Shown: in pieces, positions 7,604 to 16,399 of the stretch
How the letters are laid out: the number at the start of each line of letters is the position of its first letter
Numbering within the stretch: position 1 is the stretch's first letter
Source of the DNA: Paenibacillus eucommiae
GTDB taxonomy: Bacteria; Bacillota; Bacilli; Paenibacillales; NBRC-103111
NCBI RefSeq assembly: GCF_017874215.1
Contig: NZ_JAGGLB010000042.1
Location: 1 to 64,000, forward strand
Reading direction: 5' to 3'
Length of the DNA stretch: 64,000 nt
The notes under the pieces: model-generated
What the model was told of the DNA's origin: nothing
Databases searched by the model: none
What the model saw: only the letters and a program-made list of their open reading frames with translations
Made by a program: the position numbers and the translations under genes

Positions 7604-8686
7604 ATGTCCATTAACAAAATAAAAGTAGGTATCATTGGATGTGGCGGCATTGCAACGGGTAAGCATTTGCCTAGCTTAATCAAATTGCAGCATGTCGAGG
7701 TTGTTGGCTTCTACGATCATTCCCCCGAAAAATCCGGGAATGCGGCGAAGCAATTCGGGACGGGTGACGCTAAGGTATTTGCCAGCTATCAAGAACTGCT
7801 CGCCGATAAGACGATTGATGTTGTCCATGTATGCACGCCCAATCATACGCATGCAGAAATATCGATCGCCGCCTTGGAGGCGGATAAGCACGTTATGTGT
7901 GAGAAACCGATGGCCAGGACCTCAGCTGAGGCTCGAAGCATGCTGGAAACCGCCCGAAGAAAAGGGAAGAAGCTGACGATTGGTTATCAGAACCGATATC
8001 GGCCGGACAGCCAATATTTGAAGCAGGTGTGCGATCGGGGCGATTTAGGCGATATTTATTTTGCTAAGGCGCTAGCTGTCCGGAGACGGGCAGTGCCAAC
8101 CTGGGGCGTATTTATGAATGAAGAGAAACAAGGCGGCGGTCCGCTTCTTGATATAGGTACACATGCGCTCGATCTGACATTATGGATGATGAACAATTAT
8201 GAGCCGGAGCTAGTCGTGGGTTCGACTTATAAGAAAATGAGCAGCAGACCGCATTCTGCCAACGTATTTGGGCCTTGGGACCCCGCCAAGTTTACGGCGG
8301 AAGATTCTGCTTTCGGCTTCATTAAGATGAAAAATGGCGCGACGATTATGCTGGAGTCTAGCTGGGCGCTGAACTCGCTGCAGGTTGGTGAAGCACAAAC
8401 GGTTCTATGCGGTACGGAAGGTGGAGCCGACATGCTGGACGGCTTGCGCATTCATGGCGATGACTTGAATCGGCTGTATATCCAACAAATCGACTTGTCT
8501 CCGGGCGGGGTCGCATTTTATAAAGGGCAATCTGAAACTGATGCCGATATGGAAATGAGGCTGTGGATCGAGAGCGTCGCCTACGACAAGGAATTGGTCG
8601 TTAAGCCAGAGGAAGCGCTCGTAGTGACGGAAATTCTTGAAGCAATCTATCAGTCGAGTGAAACCGGGCAACCTGTGTATTTATAA
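7604..8686 (+). CDS. Gfo/Idh/MocA-family oxidoreductase
   Basis: A 360-residue protein. It starts with a Rossmann fold (GIIGCGGIATGKHLPS), has the family signature CEKPMA at about residues 98-103, and the catalytic-region motif GGGPLLDIGTHALDLTLW near residue 185. It probably oxidises or reduces a sugar, cyclitol or sugar acid with NAD(P). The ribosome site is GGAGGG. It lies between the VOC pair and the racemase-type enolase in one transcription direction, so it probably works in the same pathway. Confidence 0.88.
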   Translation: MSINKIKVGIIGCGGIATGKHLPSLIKLQHVEVVGFYDHSPEKSGNAAKQFGTGDAKVFASYQELLADKTIDVVHVCTPNHTHAEISIAALEADKHVMCEKPMARTSAEARSMLETARRKGKKLTIGYQNRYRPDSQYLKQVCDRGDLGDIYFAKALAVRRRAVPTWGVFMNEEKQGGGPLLDIGTHALDLTLWMMNNYEPELVVGSTYKKMSSRPHSANVFGPWDPAKFTAEDSAFGFIKMKNGATIMLESSWALNSLQVGEAQTVLCGTEGGADMLDGLRIHGDDLNRLYIQQIDLSPGGVAFYKGQSETDADMEMRLWIESVAYDKELVVKPEEALVVTEILEAIYQSSETGQPVYL

Positions 8687-8790
8687 TCCGGACGGAATTT
8701 TTATTCATTATAAACTGTATTGCACGTTGAGATTGTATTGTAGGTGCTGTCTCTAATTTGCCTCTATTTAATAAAGAAGGAGCTATTGTT

Positions 8791-9918
8791 ATGAAAATAA
8801 CTGCTATCGAGATGTTTCCGGTGGAGGTACCGGTTATTCCGGTTGCGGAGGGCGGGATCGCACCTTATTGGGGAAGTCAGGATAAAGTAGGGACTACGAG
8901 AGTGACCAGCTTGTTGTTCAAGGTGTCGACCGACGAAGGGATTACCGGATGGGGCGAGATGAATCCGATCATTTCGACGAAGGTGACCGCTGTGCTCCTC
9001 GACGATTATATCAAGCCGCTCGTGATAGGCAGAAATCCGTTTGATCTGAAGCCGATCATGAAGCAATTTAATCCGGGCTCCAATCCGCAAATCAATACGA
9101 AGAGCTTCCTAACTGGGGTTGAGATGGCTTGCTGGGATATTATGGGTAAATCGGTTAATAAACCAGTGTATGAGCTGCTTGGCGGCAAGTTCCGTGACAG
9201 CATCGAGATCGCTTATGCGCTTGGTATGCTCGATATCGCGGAAACAAAAGAGAAAATAGCCCAGATCAAAGCGGAAGGCTACCGTACGCTAAAAACAAAA
9301 GGCGGCAAGGACGTCCTAAGTGATATCAAGCGTGCGATAGCCATACGTGAAGCAGGTGGCGATGAGTTCCAGTTCCGCGTGGACATGAACATGGGCTATG
9401 ACACGCCTACGGCGCTGCGGTATTTGCATGGCGTGGAAGATTGTTATCTTCAGTTTGTCGAGCAGCCGATCAAATACAATAAATTTGACGATTTGAAATC
9501 GCTGCGCGATCGATCCCTTACCCCGATTGGGATCAACGAAGATTGTTACATCCCGGGCAACCTGCTCGAAGCGGTCAAACGCGGCTGCATCGACGTGGCG
9601 ATTGTCGACTTCGAGGCGCTTGGCGGGATCAGCGAATTAATACGTCTGGATGCAATCGCACACGAAGCGAATTTATCGCTTGCTCATCACTGCGGCTGGG
9701 ACATGGGAGTCAAGCTGGCTGCTATTCTGCATGCGACATGTACGATGCCGGCCTTTACCTTTCCAATGGATAGCACATACATGGCACACGGTGACGATAT
9801 ATTGAAGGACAGGATCAAGATTTCAGATGGCAGCTATTTGGTACCTGAGGGACCTGGGCTTGGCGTAGAAATCGATGAAGAAAAACTTACATTTCTCTCA
9901 GTAAATGGGTGTAACTAA
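8791..9918 (+). CDS. Mandelate racemase/muconate lactonizing enzyme superfamily protein
   Basis: A 376-residue enolase-superfamily enzyme. The base motif is K168-T-K170 and the metal ligands are D198 (RVDMN), E224 (VEQP) and E250 (INED), with a D273/H300 pair (IVDFEALGG, LAHHCGWD). This spacing closely follows mandelate racemase (K164/K166, D195, E221, E247, D270/H297), so it belongs to the racemase-type subgroup, many of which are sugar-acid dehydratases. ATG 8791 has an AAGAAGGAG site; an upstream ATG at 8758 has none. It is the last gene of the cluster. Confidence 0.87.
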   Translation: MKITAIEMFPVEVPVIPVAEGGIAPYWGSQDKVGTTRVTSLLFKVSTDEGITGWGEMNPIISTKVTAVLLDDYIKPLVIGRNPFDLKPIMKQFNPGSNPQINTKSFLTGVEMACWDIMGKSVNKPVYELLGGKFRDSIEIAYALGMLDIAETKEKIAQIKAEGYRTLKTKGGKDVLSDIKRAIAIREAGGDEFQFRVDMNMGYDTPTALRYLHGVEDCYLQFVEQPIKYNKFDDLKSLRDRSLTPIGINEDCYIPGNLLEAVKRGCIDVAIVDFEALGGISELIRLDAIAHEANLSLAHHCGWDMGVKLAAILHATCTMPAFTFPMDSTYMAHGDDILKDRIKISDGSYLVPEGPGLGVEIDEEKLTFLSVNGCN

Positions 9919-9936
9919 AAAAAAGAAAACTTCCTT

Positions 9937-9975
9937 CCCCGTTAGCGCTTGAGCTGGCGGGGTTATTCTGTTATT
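9937..9975 (+). terminator. Rho-independent terminator of the LacI-linked cluster
   Basis: CCCCGTTAGC (9937-9946) pairs with GCTGGCGGGG (9953-9962), including two G-T pairs, and TTATTCTGTTATTC follows. Confidence 0.65.
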
Positions 9976-10012
9976 CTTTCTATATTCTTTCTTATTGCCA
10001 AAGTTCGTAAAC

Positions 10013-10049
10013 ATGACATTTGTCATACTTGCCACTTGACGTTTGTTAC
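10013..10049 (+). promoter_or_regulatory. DesR-like operator and promoter region of the desaturase gene
   Basis: ATGAC-ATTT-GTCAT (10013-10026) is a perfect inverted repeat. A weaker relative, TTGAC-GTTT-GTTAC (10036-10049), follows about two helical turns on. This tandem arrangement is what is known for phosphorylated DesR at des promoters. DesK and DesR homologues are encoded nearby. A -10-like TATAAT is at about 10074-10079. Confidence 0.6.
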
Positions 10050-10131
10050 TACTAACATCTGCTCCTTTCCTTTATAATTAAATTACAGACTTCACAGTCA
10101 AAACTCAACGCTACAGGAATTGGGAGAACTG

Positions 10132-11151
10132 ATGCTCAAAAAAGAACAGCTTAGCTTCAAAAAGGAAATTGCCCCTTATGAAAAGTCTAATTTAAAAGCG
10201 AGTATTTGGCAGCTTGTCAACACACTTATCCCCCTAGTTGCCCTCTGGTATTTGGCTTATCTTAGTTTATCCGTTTCTTATTTTCTTACTATTGCATTAG
10301 CAATTTGTGCTTCCGGCTTTGTAATTCGGACTTTTATAATTTTTCATGATTGTTGTCATGGATCGTTTTTTAAGAATCGGACAGCTAATGAAATTGTCGG
10401 AACGATAGCAGGCGTTTTAACTTTTGTTCCATACCTGCAATGGAAAGCTACTCATTCTATTCATCATGCCACAAGCAGCAATTTAGATAAAAGAGGGATT
10501 GGCGACGTATGGGTCATGACGATTGAGGAGTATATATCTGCTACTCCATGGCAGCGGCTTGTATACCGCGTATATCGGAATCCATTTGTTATGTTTGGTC
10601 TAGGTCCTATATTTATATTTCTTTTTTCCTACCGTTTAAACCGGAAAGAAGCCAAGCGCAGAGAGCGTATTAACACTTATATTACTAATACAGCAATAGT
10701 CGTTGCCTACGGTTTGATGTGCTGGGCAATAGGCTGGCAGGCATTCCTGATGATTCAAGGTACTATGTTTTATGTTTCAGGAGCACTTGGTATTTGGTTG
10801 TTTTATGTACAGCATCAATTTGAGGATTCTTATTTTGAGAATGAAGAGGATTGGGACTACGTCAAAGCGGCTATGGATGGAAGCTCTTACTATAAGCTAC
10901 CGAAAATCCTGCAATGGTTGACTGGTAACATCGGCTTTCATCATGTGCATCATTTTAGCCCAAGAATACCAAATTATTATTTGGAAGAGCTGCATGATAC
11001 GAAGGCTCCTTTACAGAATGTACAGACGATCACACTGGCTACAAGCTTGAAATCGCTTCGCTTCCGTCTTTGGGATGAACAAGGTAAGCGGTTTGTGAGC
11101 TTCAGGGATATAAGGCATTTGGTAATTAAACCAGCGATTGATTTAAAATAA
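10132..11151 (+). CDS. des: Membrane acyl-lipid fatty acid desaturase
   Basis: About 339 residues with four or more hydrophobic segments and the three di-iron histidine boxes: HDCCH (72-76), HSIHH (108-112) and HHVHH (about 270). It inserts a double bond into phospholipid acyl chains to keep membranes fluid in the cold. I prefer ATG 10132 (GGGAG upstream) to the TTG at 10120. Upstream is a DesR-like operator, and the DesK/DesR genes face it from the other strand. In B. subtilis the three genes form one operon, so the convergent order here is a difference. Confidence 0.88.
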   Translation: MLKKEQLSFKKEIAPYEKSNLKASIWQLVNTLIPLVALWYLAYLSLSVSYFLTIALAICASGFVIRTFIIFHDCCHGSFFKNRTANEIVGTIAGVLTFVPYLQWKATHSIHHATSSNLDKRGIGDVWVMTIEEYISATPWQRLVYRVYRNPFVMFGLGPIFIFLFSYRLNRKEAKRRERINTYITNTAIVVAYGLMCWAIGWQAFLMIQGTMFYVSGALGIWLFYVQHQFEDSYFENEEDWDYVKAAMDGSSYYKLPKILQWLTGNIGFHHVHHFSPRIPNYYLEELHDTKAPLQNVQTITLATSLKSLRFRLWDEQGKRFVSFRDIRHLVIKPAIDLK

Positions 11152-11160
11152 AATAAAAGG

Positions 11161-11191
11161 AAAAAGGATGGTTATTTAAACCATCCTTTTT
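11161..11191. terminator. Bidirectional terminator between des and desR
   Basis: AAAAAGGATGGTT (11161-11173) pairs perfectly with 11179-11191, with A-runs and T-runs on both sides, so it works on either strand. The desR stop codon lies inside it (11172-11174). Confidence 0.85.
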
Positions 11192-11771
11192 CTTTGAACC
11201 TGGTAATCGCTTCGATCCGGTTGCTTACCTGGAGTTTATCGAGGATTACCGAAATATAATTACGCACCGTTCCGGTCGTGATATAGAGCTGGCTGGCAAT
11301 TTCCTTCGTATTTTTCCCGTTGGCGATCAGCTCCAACACCTCGCGCTCCCTTTCGGTGAGCGGATTTTCTTCTCCATATGCACCATCTACGAGCTCCGGC
11401 GCGTAAATACGCTTGCCTGCCATAACACTGCGAATAGAGCTTGCTAATTCCTCGCTTGAGCTATCTTTTAATAAATATCCGTTCACTCCAGCTTTCATAG
11501 CCCGCTCAAAATATCCAAAAATAGCAAATGTTGTTAAAATAATTACCTTGCAGTCCAAACACTTGAGCTCTTCAGCAGCGTCTAGTCCACTTTTTATCGG
11601 CATTTCAATATCCATAATACAAATATCAGGCTGCAGACTGCGCACAAGCGCCAGCGCTTCCTCACCATTGTTCGCTTTTCCAACGACCTCCATGTCGTCC
11701 TCCAAATCAAGTAGAGAACCCAGAGCTCCGAGCAGCATCCGCTGATCTTCCGCAATCACGATTCGAATCAT
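11172..11771 (-). CDS. desR: DesR-like response regulator (NarL/FixJ family)
   Basis: A 199-residue regulator with a receiver domain (acidic pair E8-D9, phosphorylatable D54 in CIMDIEMP, lysine in LLKDSSSEE) and a C-terminal LuxR-type helix-turn-helix (LTEREREVLELIANGKNTKEIA-like, from about residue 137). D54 is the position used in B. subtilis DesR. It begins two bases after the kinase gene ends, so the two are co-transcribed. The expected target is the desaturase promoter at 10013-10049. Its stop codon is embedded in the shared terminator. Confidence 0.87.
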   Translation of the reverse strand: MIRIVIAEDQRMLLGALGSLLDLEDDMEVVGKANNGEEALALVRSLQPDICIMDIEMPIKSGLDAAEELKCLDCKVIILTTFAIFGYFERAMKAGVNGYLLKDSSSEELASSIRSVMAGKRIYAPELVDGAYGEENPLTEREREVLELIANGKNTKEIASQLYITTGTVRNYISVILDKLQVSNRIEAITRFKEKGWFK

Positions 11772-11773
11772 GG

Positions 11774-12910
11774 CTATCTTCCCCTTCCCGTCTGCTTCAC
11801 CAGATTAGGTACCTTAATCGTTACCGTTGTTCCTGCTTGTCCATCGGAATTGATGTCCAGGCTTCCATTAACAAACTCGACCCGTTCTTTAATACCAAGG
11901 AGCCCGTTTCCTTTGACCGTGTAGCCCTCTTTGGTAATGCCGACCCCGTTATCTTGAACGCTAATTTTGATATCGGTTTTGGACTGCTCGATGCTGATTT
12001 GACAGGAGGTAGCCTGACTGTGCTTGACGACATTCGTGATAACTTCCTTCATGCACATGCTGAGCACATTTTCTATAAATAAGGACACATTGGTCAGCCT
12101 AGCCAGGCCTACGAATTCAACCTCGATCTGGGCAGCTTTCAATATTTGCTTAATCCGGATAATTTCTTCCTCTACTCGGGTGCCGCGCATATGGGAGACC
12201 ATTTCCCGGACTTCTTTTAAGGCCGTTCTGGCGGTCTGGTGAACATCTTTCATTTCACTTTGCGCTCTTTCCGGATTTTTATAAATCAGCTTCCCTGCCA
12301 GGTCACTTTTCAGACCGATAAGCGAAAGCTTTTGCCCAAGAGTATCATGAAGATCGCGGGCGATGCGCTGACGCTCTTCCTGCTTGATGAATTCGGAAAT
12401 CCGTTTGTTGGCATCCTCCAGCTGCTCTTGCAGCTCGCCTCTTTTATTACGGTAATAAGCGTTGAAGGGGAGCAGAATAACTCCGATTAGACTTATCAGG
12501 ATGAACGGAAACTGGGCAAGAAACCATTTGGTTTGCAGGGCAAGTCCGAAGTTAATGGTGATGAAGGTGCTAAGCAAATGAACCGAATATAAGGTGAAAA
12601 AGCCAATGCGATTCTGAATGTTGCCGATAAAAAAAGCGAGAAAAAAGGAGAAATAAACATAACCGAAGAGAGAGGTCATAATGATGGAAATGACAATCTG
12701 AATGCTGGTCCATACATACACAGGCCAGCCTTTGGCCGTGAACGACAGCCGATAGCAAATAAAAAATATAATGATTAATATAATTCCGAAAATAATTTCA
12801 TTCGTAGAGGAGGAGCGGAAAATAAAGTAAAAAGGCAAAATGCAAAATACGACCCAGATATAAGGAGCAAGACCCGTGCTTTTAGGGAAAATGGAGTACA
12901 GCTTCTGCAT
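11774..12910 (-). CDS. desK: DesK-like membrane thermosensor histidine kinase
   Basis: A 378-residue kinase with about five hydrophobic segments (residues 15-155), a coiled linker, the HisKA_3 box QEERQRIARDLHDTLGQK with H188 (the same number as in B. subtilis DesK), and an ATPase domain (NVVKHSQA, DNGVGI, GNGLLGIKERV). DesK senses membrane thickness or order on cooling and then phosphorylates DesR. The N-terminus, where the hydration-buoy motif sits in B. subtilis, is present. The gene is read toward desR. Confidence 0.87.
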   Translation of the reverse strand: MQKLYSIFPKSTGLAPYIWVVFCILPFYFIFRSSSTNEIIFGIILIIIFFICYRLSFTAKGWPVYVWTSIQIVISIIMTSLFGYVYFSFFLAFFIGNIQNRIGFFTLYSVHLLSTFITINFGLALQTKWFLAQFPFILISLIGVILLPFNAYYRNKRGELQEQLEDANKRISEFIKQEERQRIARDLHDTLGQKLSLIGLKSDLAGKLIYKNPERAQSEMKDVHQTARTALKEVREMVSHMRGTRVEEEIIRIKQILKAAQIEVEFVGLARLTNVSLFIENVLSMCMKEVITNVVKHSQATSCQISIEQSKTDIKISVQDNGVGITKEGYTVKGNGLLGIKERVEFVNGSLDINSDGQAGTTVTIKVPNLVKQTGRGR

Positions 12911-13235
12911 CGTATAACCTCTTTTTCATAGCAATTTTAACCTTGATCCTATCATACCACAAAAGATAAGCGGAGTTTGAGCGCACTGATGAATCTTGTG
13001 TACATATGCATTAGAGTGCAGAAAATGGGATGAAATCATTCCATCTAGTCAGAAATTATTTATTCGAAAAGACACATTTCGACACACTATGACATGAAAA
13101 TCAAGTATTATGTAGGTAGATTCAGGCATAAATTTTACGCGCCTTTCATACATATCGTACTTGTCATGCTTGCACACATAATTGAAATACCAATTCTAGA
13201 TTGAAACATCAATTCGAGAAGGAGGTTTTTTTGAG
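12911..13235. other. Divergent intergenic region between desK and a membrane-protein gene
   Basis: No gene is seen. A-T rich stretches could hold promoters for both neighbours, but no clean -35/-10 pair stands out. An imperfect palindrome ATGGGATGA-AA-TCATTCCAT lies at about 13026-13045. The AGAAGGAGG ribosome site of the next gene is at the right end. Confidence 0.4.
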
Positions 13236-13988
13236 ATGGATTTGAATAAAAATAATGAAAAGCCGTGGGAAGACACAGCAGCCGGGGGGCAGTCCCCGGT
13301 GGATGTTCCTCCAGTAGCGGCGGGGGCGGCAGGAGCATCAGGAGCGCAGCGTTCTGTATTGGATGATCTGACCGCTTCGGTCAAGCAGGTGGACAGGAAC
13401 GTAATATTACGCTTGCTAAAGAATCCGCTGGAAGGTATGAAACTTAGCTCCAGTACTGACTTTGGATATGGCGTAGTCGGTATTGCCGCGGCTGTTGTTG
13501 GGTTTCTTGTTTGGGTTTTATTTATGGGCAGTGCAATGAACAGCATGCTGTTCGGCATGTTTGGCTTTGGTGGCGGATTTGGCGGATTTGCCGATTTGAT
13601 GGAAACCAAAAGGTCGGTGAGTGCTGCTATATTTGGCAGAATGTTTTTAATTTCTCTCATCTCCGCGGCTTCATTTCTTGCCGCTCTGTGGTTCATCGGC
13701 CTATGGAGAGGCGGGCGGCGTCTGTCAATCAAACAATTTATTACGCAAATTGGCGCGATGCAGTTTGTAGTTGGAGCAGGCTTTGTAGCCGCTGGCCTTA
13801 TTGCGCTAATGAGCATTAAACTGTCTTTTCTTGTCGTAACAGTTACCCTGCTGTCGACACTTGTGCTATCTGTCATCGCAGCATCCGACATGTTTCAAAT
13901 TGCCAAGGAGCGCCTGGCCTCGTTCGTCATTTTTTCTGTAGCAGCCTATCTGCTGCTTGTGTCTTTGCTTTCCAGTATCGTGATGTAG
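13236..13988 (+). CDS. Multi-pass membrane protein of unknown function
   Basis: A 250-residue protein with a hydrophilic, proline- and alanine-rich N-terminus (residues 1-45), then five or so hydrophobic segments from about residue 75 to the end, including a glycine/phenylalanine-rich loop (FGMFGFGGGFGGF). The topology resembles small Yip1-like or DUF6574-like membrane proteins of Bacillales, but I cannot assign a family. The ribosome site AGAAGGAGG is strong. Neighbours give no functional clue: a divergent desK, and a repeat element then a sugar two-component system downstream. Confidence 0.75.
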   Translation: MDLNKNNEKPWEDTAAGGQSPVDVPPVAAGAAGASGAQRSVLDDLTASVKQVDRNVILRLLKNPLEGMKLSSSTDFGYGVVGIAAAVVGFLVWVLFMGSAMNSMLFGMFGFGGGFGGFADLMETKRSVSAAIFGRMFLISLISAASFLAALWFIGLWRGGRRLSIKQFITQIGAMQFVVGAGFVAAGLIALMSIKLSFLVVTVTLLSTLVLSVIAASDMFQIAKERLASFVIFSVAAYLLLVSLLSSIVM

Positions 13989-14039
13989 TTTGGTAGCTTA
14001 CGTAGCTTGGCCTTGGCAGCTCGGTGAGTCTGCTGGCAT

Positions 14040-14558
14040 TTCGTTTGAGCGTGCGCTTCACTTTAACGATGTTTTTCATCGTTAAAGTGAGTGTCTTCAG
14101 GCCAATCAGCACTTTAATGATGATTTTCATCGTTAAAAGAGGTCGGATGGCCTCTCAGAGGGTTGTTTAACAGGGATTAACGATGTTTTTCATCGTTAAA
14201 GTATGGTTGTGGAGAGAATCTGGTGCTTTTAACGATGAAAAACATCGTTAAAGTAGCAGATCCTCTCCATTTTTCATCCCCAGCGCCTGCGCCAGCTAGG
14301 ACTTCTCCTCTAACCAAGAGAAAAACCCTTGCTGGCTGTCCGTTTGAGCATGGTGTTCGTGCGATTGTAGCTAAAGAGAGGTAAGGGGTGTGGGAGGAAG
14401 AGCGATAGCGTCTGCCTTTAAAGATTTGTTCCTCCCCCCTGATCCTTTCCGTTCAAGGGAACAAATCTTTAACAGCGGCTTGGAGCCCACAGCCATTCCC
14501 TCCGTCATGCTCCAACGTTATGAACACGCGCCTCACAGGACGCCGCAAGGCGTCTTTT
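14040..14558 (+). repeat. Composite intergenic repeat, copy R2 (four palindromes)
   Basis: This copy keeps all four palindromes: 14058-14090 (14-bp perfect arms, TCACTTTAACGATG, TTTTT loop), 14113-14137, 14177-14199 and 14228-14252 (AAAAA loop, so opposite strand). It then has the AGCGCCTGCGCCAGCTAGG block, whose GCCAGC pairs with GCTGGC near 14335. Outer stem arms 14378-14395 and 14485-14502 have three internal mismatches; the left arm resembles copy R4 and the right arm copy R3, as if mosaic. The inner stem 14418-14432/14458-14472 is perfect. The end hairpin GACGCC-GCAA-GGCGTC (14539-14554) with TTTT is a good terminator. Confidence 0.85.
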
Positions 14559-14562
14559 CATC

Positions 14563-14600
14563 AGTAAGCGCTTTCGACTAAAATCTCTTTATGTTATGAT
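14563..14600 (+). promoter_or_regulatory. Possible cre site overlapping the promoter of the YesM-like gene
   Basis: AGTAAGCGCTTTCG (14563-14576) fits the catabolite-responsive element pattern with central GCGC. It overlaps a weak -35 TTTCGA (14572-14577), followed by a 17-base spacer and TATGAT (14595-14600). CcpA control would suit a sugar-use cluster. Confidence 0.4.
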
Positions 14601-14629
14601 GGTGGAAAAAAAACTGGGGACTGCCAAAG

Positions 14630-16399
14630 ATGACTTTACCAGATCAATTTTCGGTCCAGGCTTACAAATGGTTTCACCTGCTGAAAATAAAGCTGATTGC
14701 CGTTCTGCTGCTCAGCTCGATGATTCCCCTGCTGCTGATCGGGTTTATTTCTTATTTCTCCTTTTATTCGCTGGTGGACAGTAAAATTCAGAATGGCATT
14801 TTGCACAATTTGAAGCAGGTGCGCTTTTCGCTGGAAAATATGTTCAGCAATTTAAATCATGTGTCGCAGCAGCTTGCTTTTGACGGGCGGGTGGGACGGA
14901 CTATTTATGATTATTTAACGAATGATAATTTGTACGAGAAAAAGTCGAGAGCGCAGGAGATCGAGGATGAGCTTAATTTAATCGGATCGACCAATCCGAA
15001 TATCGGGCTGTTGTTTTATTATTTTGCTGATACCAAGGAATTTATGTTTCAGAATTATCAGGTAAGACCTGGATTTGAGATGAGTAAGCTACCTGTTTTC
15101 TCCAATTTCTACGGCATTACTTATCACGGCCCCCACCAAACGATGAATAATCAGGATGATCATTATGTGCTGTCGATATCCCGGGAAATGAATGTGGCAG
15201 GCCTGGATCGTTTGTACATCTACATGGAGTCGAATAACAAATTTACCGGGGCGATATTTCATGACGCTCAGTATGGGATGAAGGCGGCGCATTTACTGAT
15301 TGATAACAAGGGAAAAATCGCCTACAGTGAGATTCCGGACGATTTTCCCGTAGGCATGGATTATGTGAGCCAATTCGGGACAGGAGTTACAGCCAAATCG
15401 AAGGGATATTATCATTTCAATGATCAAGGGAATCAAGGCTGGAAAATCGCAGTTGTCATACCTGAAAACATTTACGACCGCGAAATGCGGAGCTTTTTTT
15501 TGAAATACATGCTTCTTGCATGCGGTGCACTTTTATTCAGCCTGCTGCTGTCCTGGATCATTTGGCGAACTGTATACAGGCCGCTTAAACGGATGAGGAA
15601 AGAGATTCAAATGATGGCCAACAGCCAGTTTCATTCTCCGTTAAAGCTGACGCGGGTGCTGGAATTTGATTTATTATTGAATCAGTTTCACGAAATGAGG
15701 CAGAAAACCTGGAATTTGATCACCAGCATCGAAGAGAAGGAGCAGGCCAAGGCCAGGCTGGAAGTGGAAAAAATGAGGATGCAGATCAACCCGCATTTTG
15801 TTCATAACACGCTTGATACCGTAAGGTGGCTGGCAAGAATGAACGGCCAGGATGAGATTGATCGGCTCATTTCTTCTTTAAATAAAGTGATCTATTACAA
15901 TTTAGGTAAAGAGGAGATGGTGACGATCCGCGAGGAGCTGGAAGCTCTACAGGATTATGTCATGCTCCAGGGAATCCGCTATAATTTTCGATTCGATATT
16001 CATATTCGCGCAGCAGATCACGTTCTTGAGACTCGTATACCGCGGTTTATTTTGCAGCCATTGGTTGAAAATGCTTTGTACCATGGCATTGGCGACGATG
16101 GGATTATAGAGATTGAGGTTGTCCATGAAGAAAATGCCCGTGTGTCCATTCAAATATCTGATAACGGGGCAGGGATGACGGAAGCGGAAATCAGCAGGGT
16201 GTTTGATACCGAGAACCAGGAACGCAAAAGCATTGGCATGGGAATCGGTATTGCCTATGTGCTTCATATGCTGAAATACCGCTATGGCGACGATGCGCGG
16301 CTTCAGGTGATGAGCGAGGCTGGCAGCGGAACCAAGATCAACTTACAGCTGCCTATAGGGCATAAGGAGCTGAATAAGCATGAAAGTATTGATCGTTGA
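14630..16399 (+). CDS. YesM-type sensor histidine kinase
   Basis: A 589-residue membrane kinase: first membrane segment at about residues 20-42, an extracellular sensor of about 240 residues, a second segment near 288-308, a HAMP linker, the His_kinase box QINPHFVHNTLDTVRW with H389, and a C-terminal ATPase domain (NALYHGIG, DNGAGM, GMGIGIAYV). Such kinases sense extracellular sugars, usually with a binding protein. The stop overlaps the regulator gene's start by 20 bases. The operon downstream suggests that it controls the 17982-29256 polysaccharide genes. Confidence 0.88.
   Translation: MTLPDQFSVQAYKWFHLLKIKLIAVLLLSSMIPLLLIGFISYFSFYSLVDSKIQNGILHNLKQVRFSLENMFSNLNHVSQQLAFDGRVGRTIYDYLTNDNLYEKKSRAQEIEDELNLIGSTNPNIGLLFYYFADTKEFMFQNYQVRPGFEMSKLPVFSNFYGITYHGPHQTMNNQDDHYVLSISREMNVAGLDRLYIYMESNNKFTGAIFHDAQYGMKAAHLLIDNKGKIAYSEIPDDFPVGMDYVSQFGTGVTAKSKGYYHFNDQGNQGWKIAVVIPENIYDREMRSFFLKYMLLACGALLFSLLLSWIIWRTVYRPLKRMRKEIQMMANSQFHSPLKLTRVLEFDLLLNQFHEMRQKTWNLITSIEEKEQAKARLEVEKMRMQINPHFVHNTLDTVRWLARMNGQDEIDRLISSLNKVIYYNLGKEEMVTIREELEALQDYVMLQGIRYNFRFDIHIRAADHVLETRIPRFILQPLVENALYHGIGDDGIIEIEVVHEENARVSIQISDNGAGMTEAEISRVFDTENQERKSIGMGIGIAYVLHMLKYRYGDDARLQVMSEAGSGTKINLQLPIGHKELNKHESIDR

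Noticed and set aside
13196..13891. 231-residue ORF on the minus strand opposite the membrane-protein gene
   Set aside because: Low-complexity, proline- and threonine-rich translation, no ribosome site, and a clear gene with AGAAGGAGG on the other strand.
14040..14558. CRISPR array from regular palindromes
   Set aside because: Palindromes are only four per copy, spacing is irregular, spacers are the same in other copies, and no cas gene is near.
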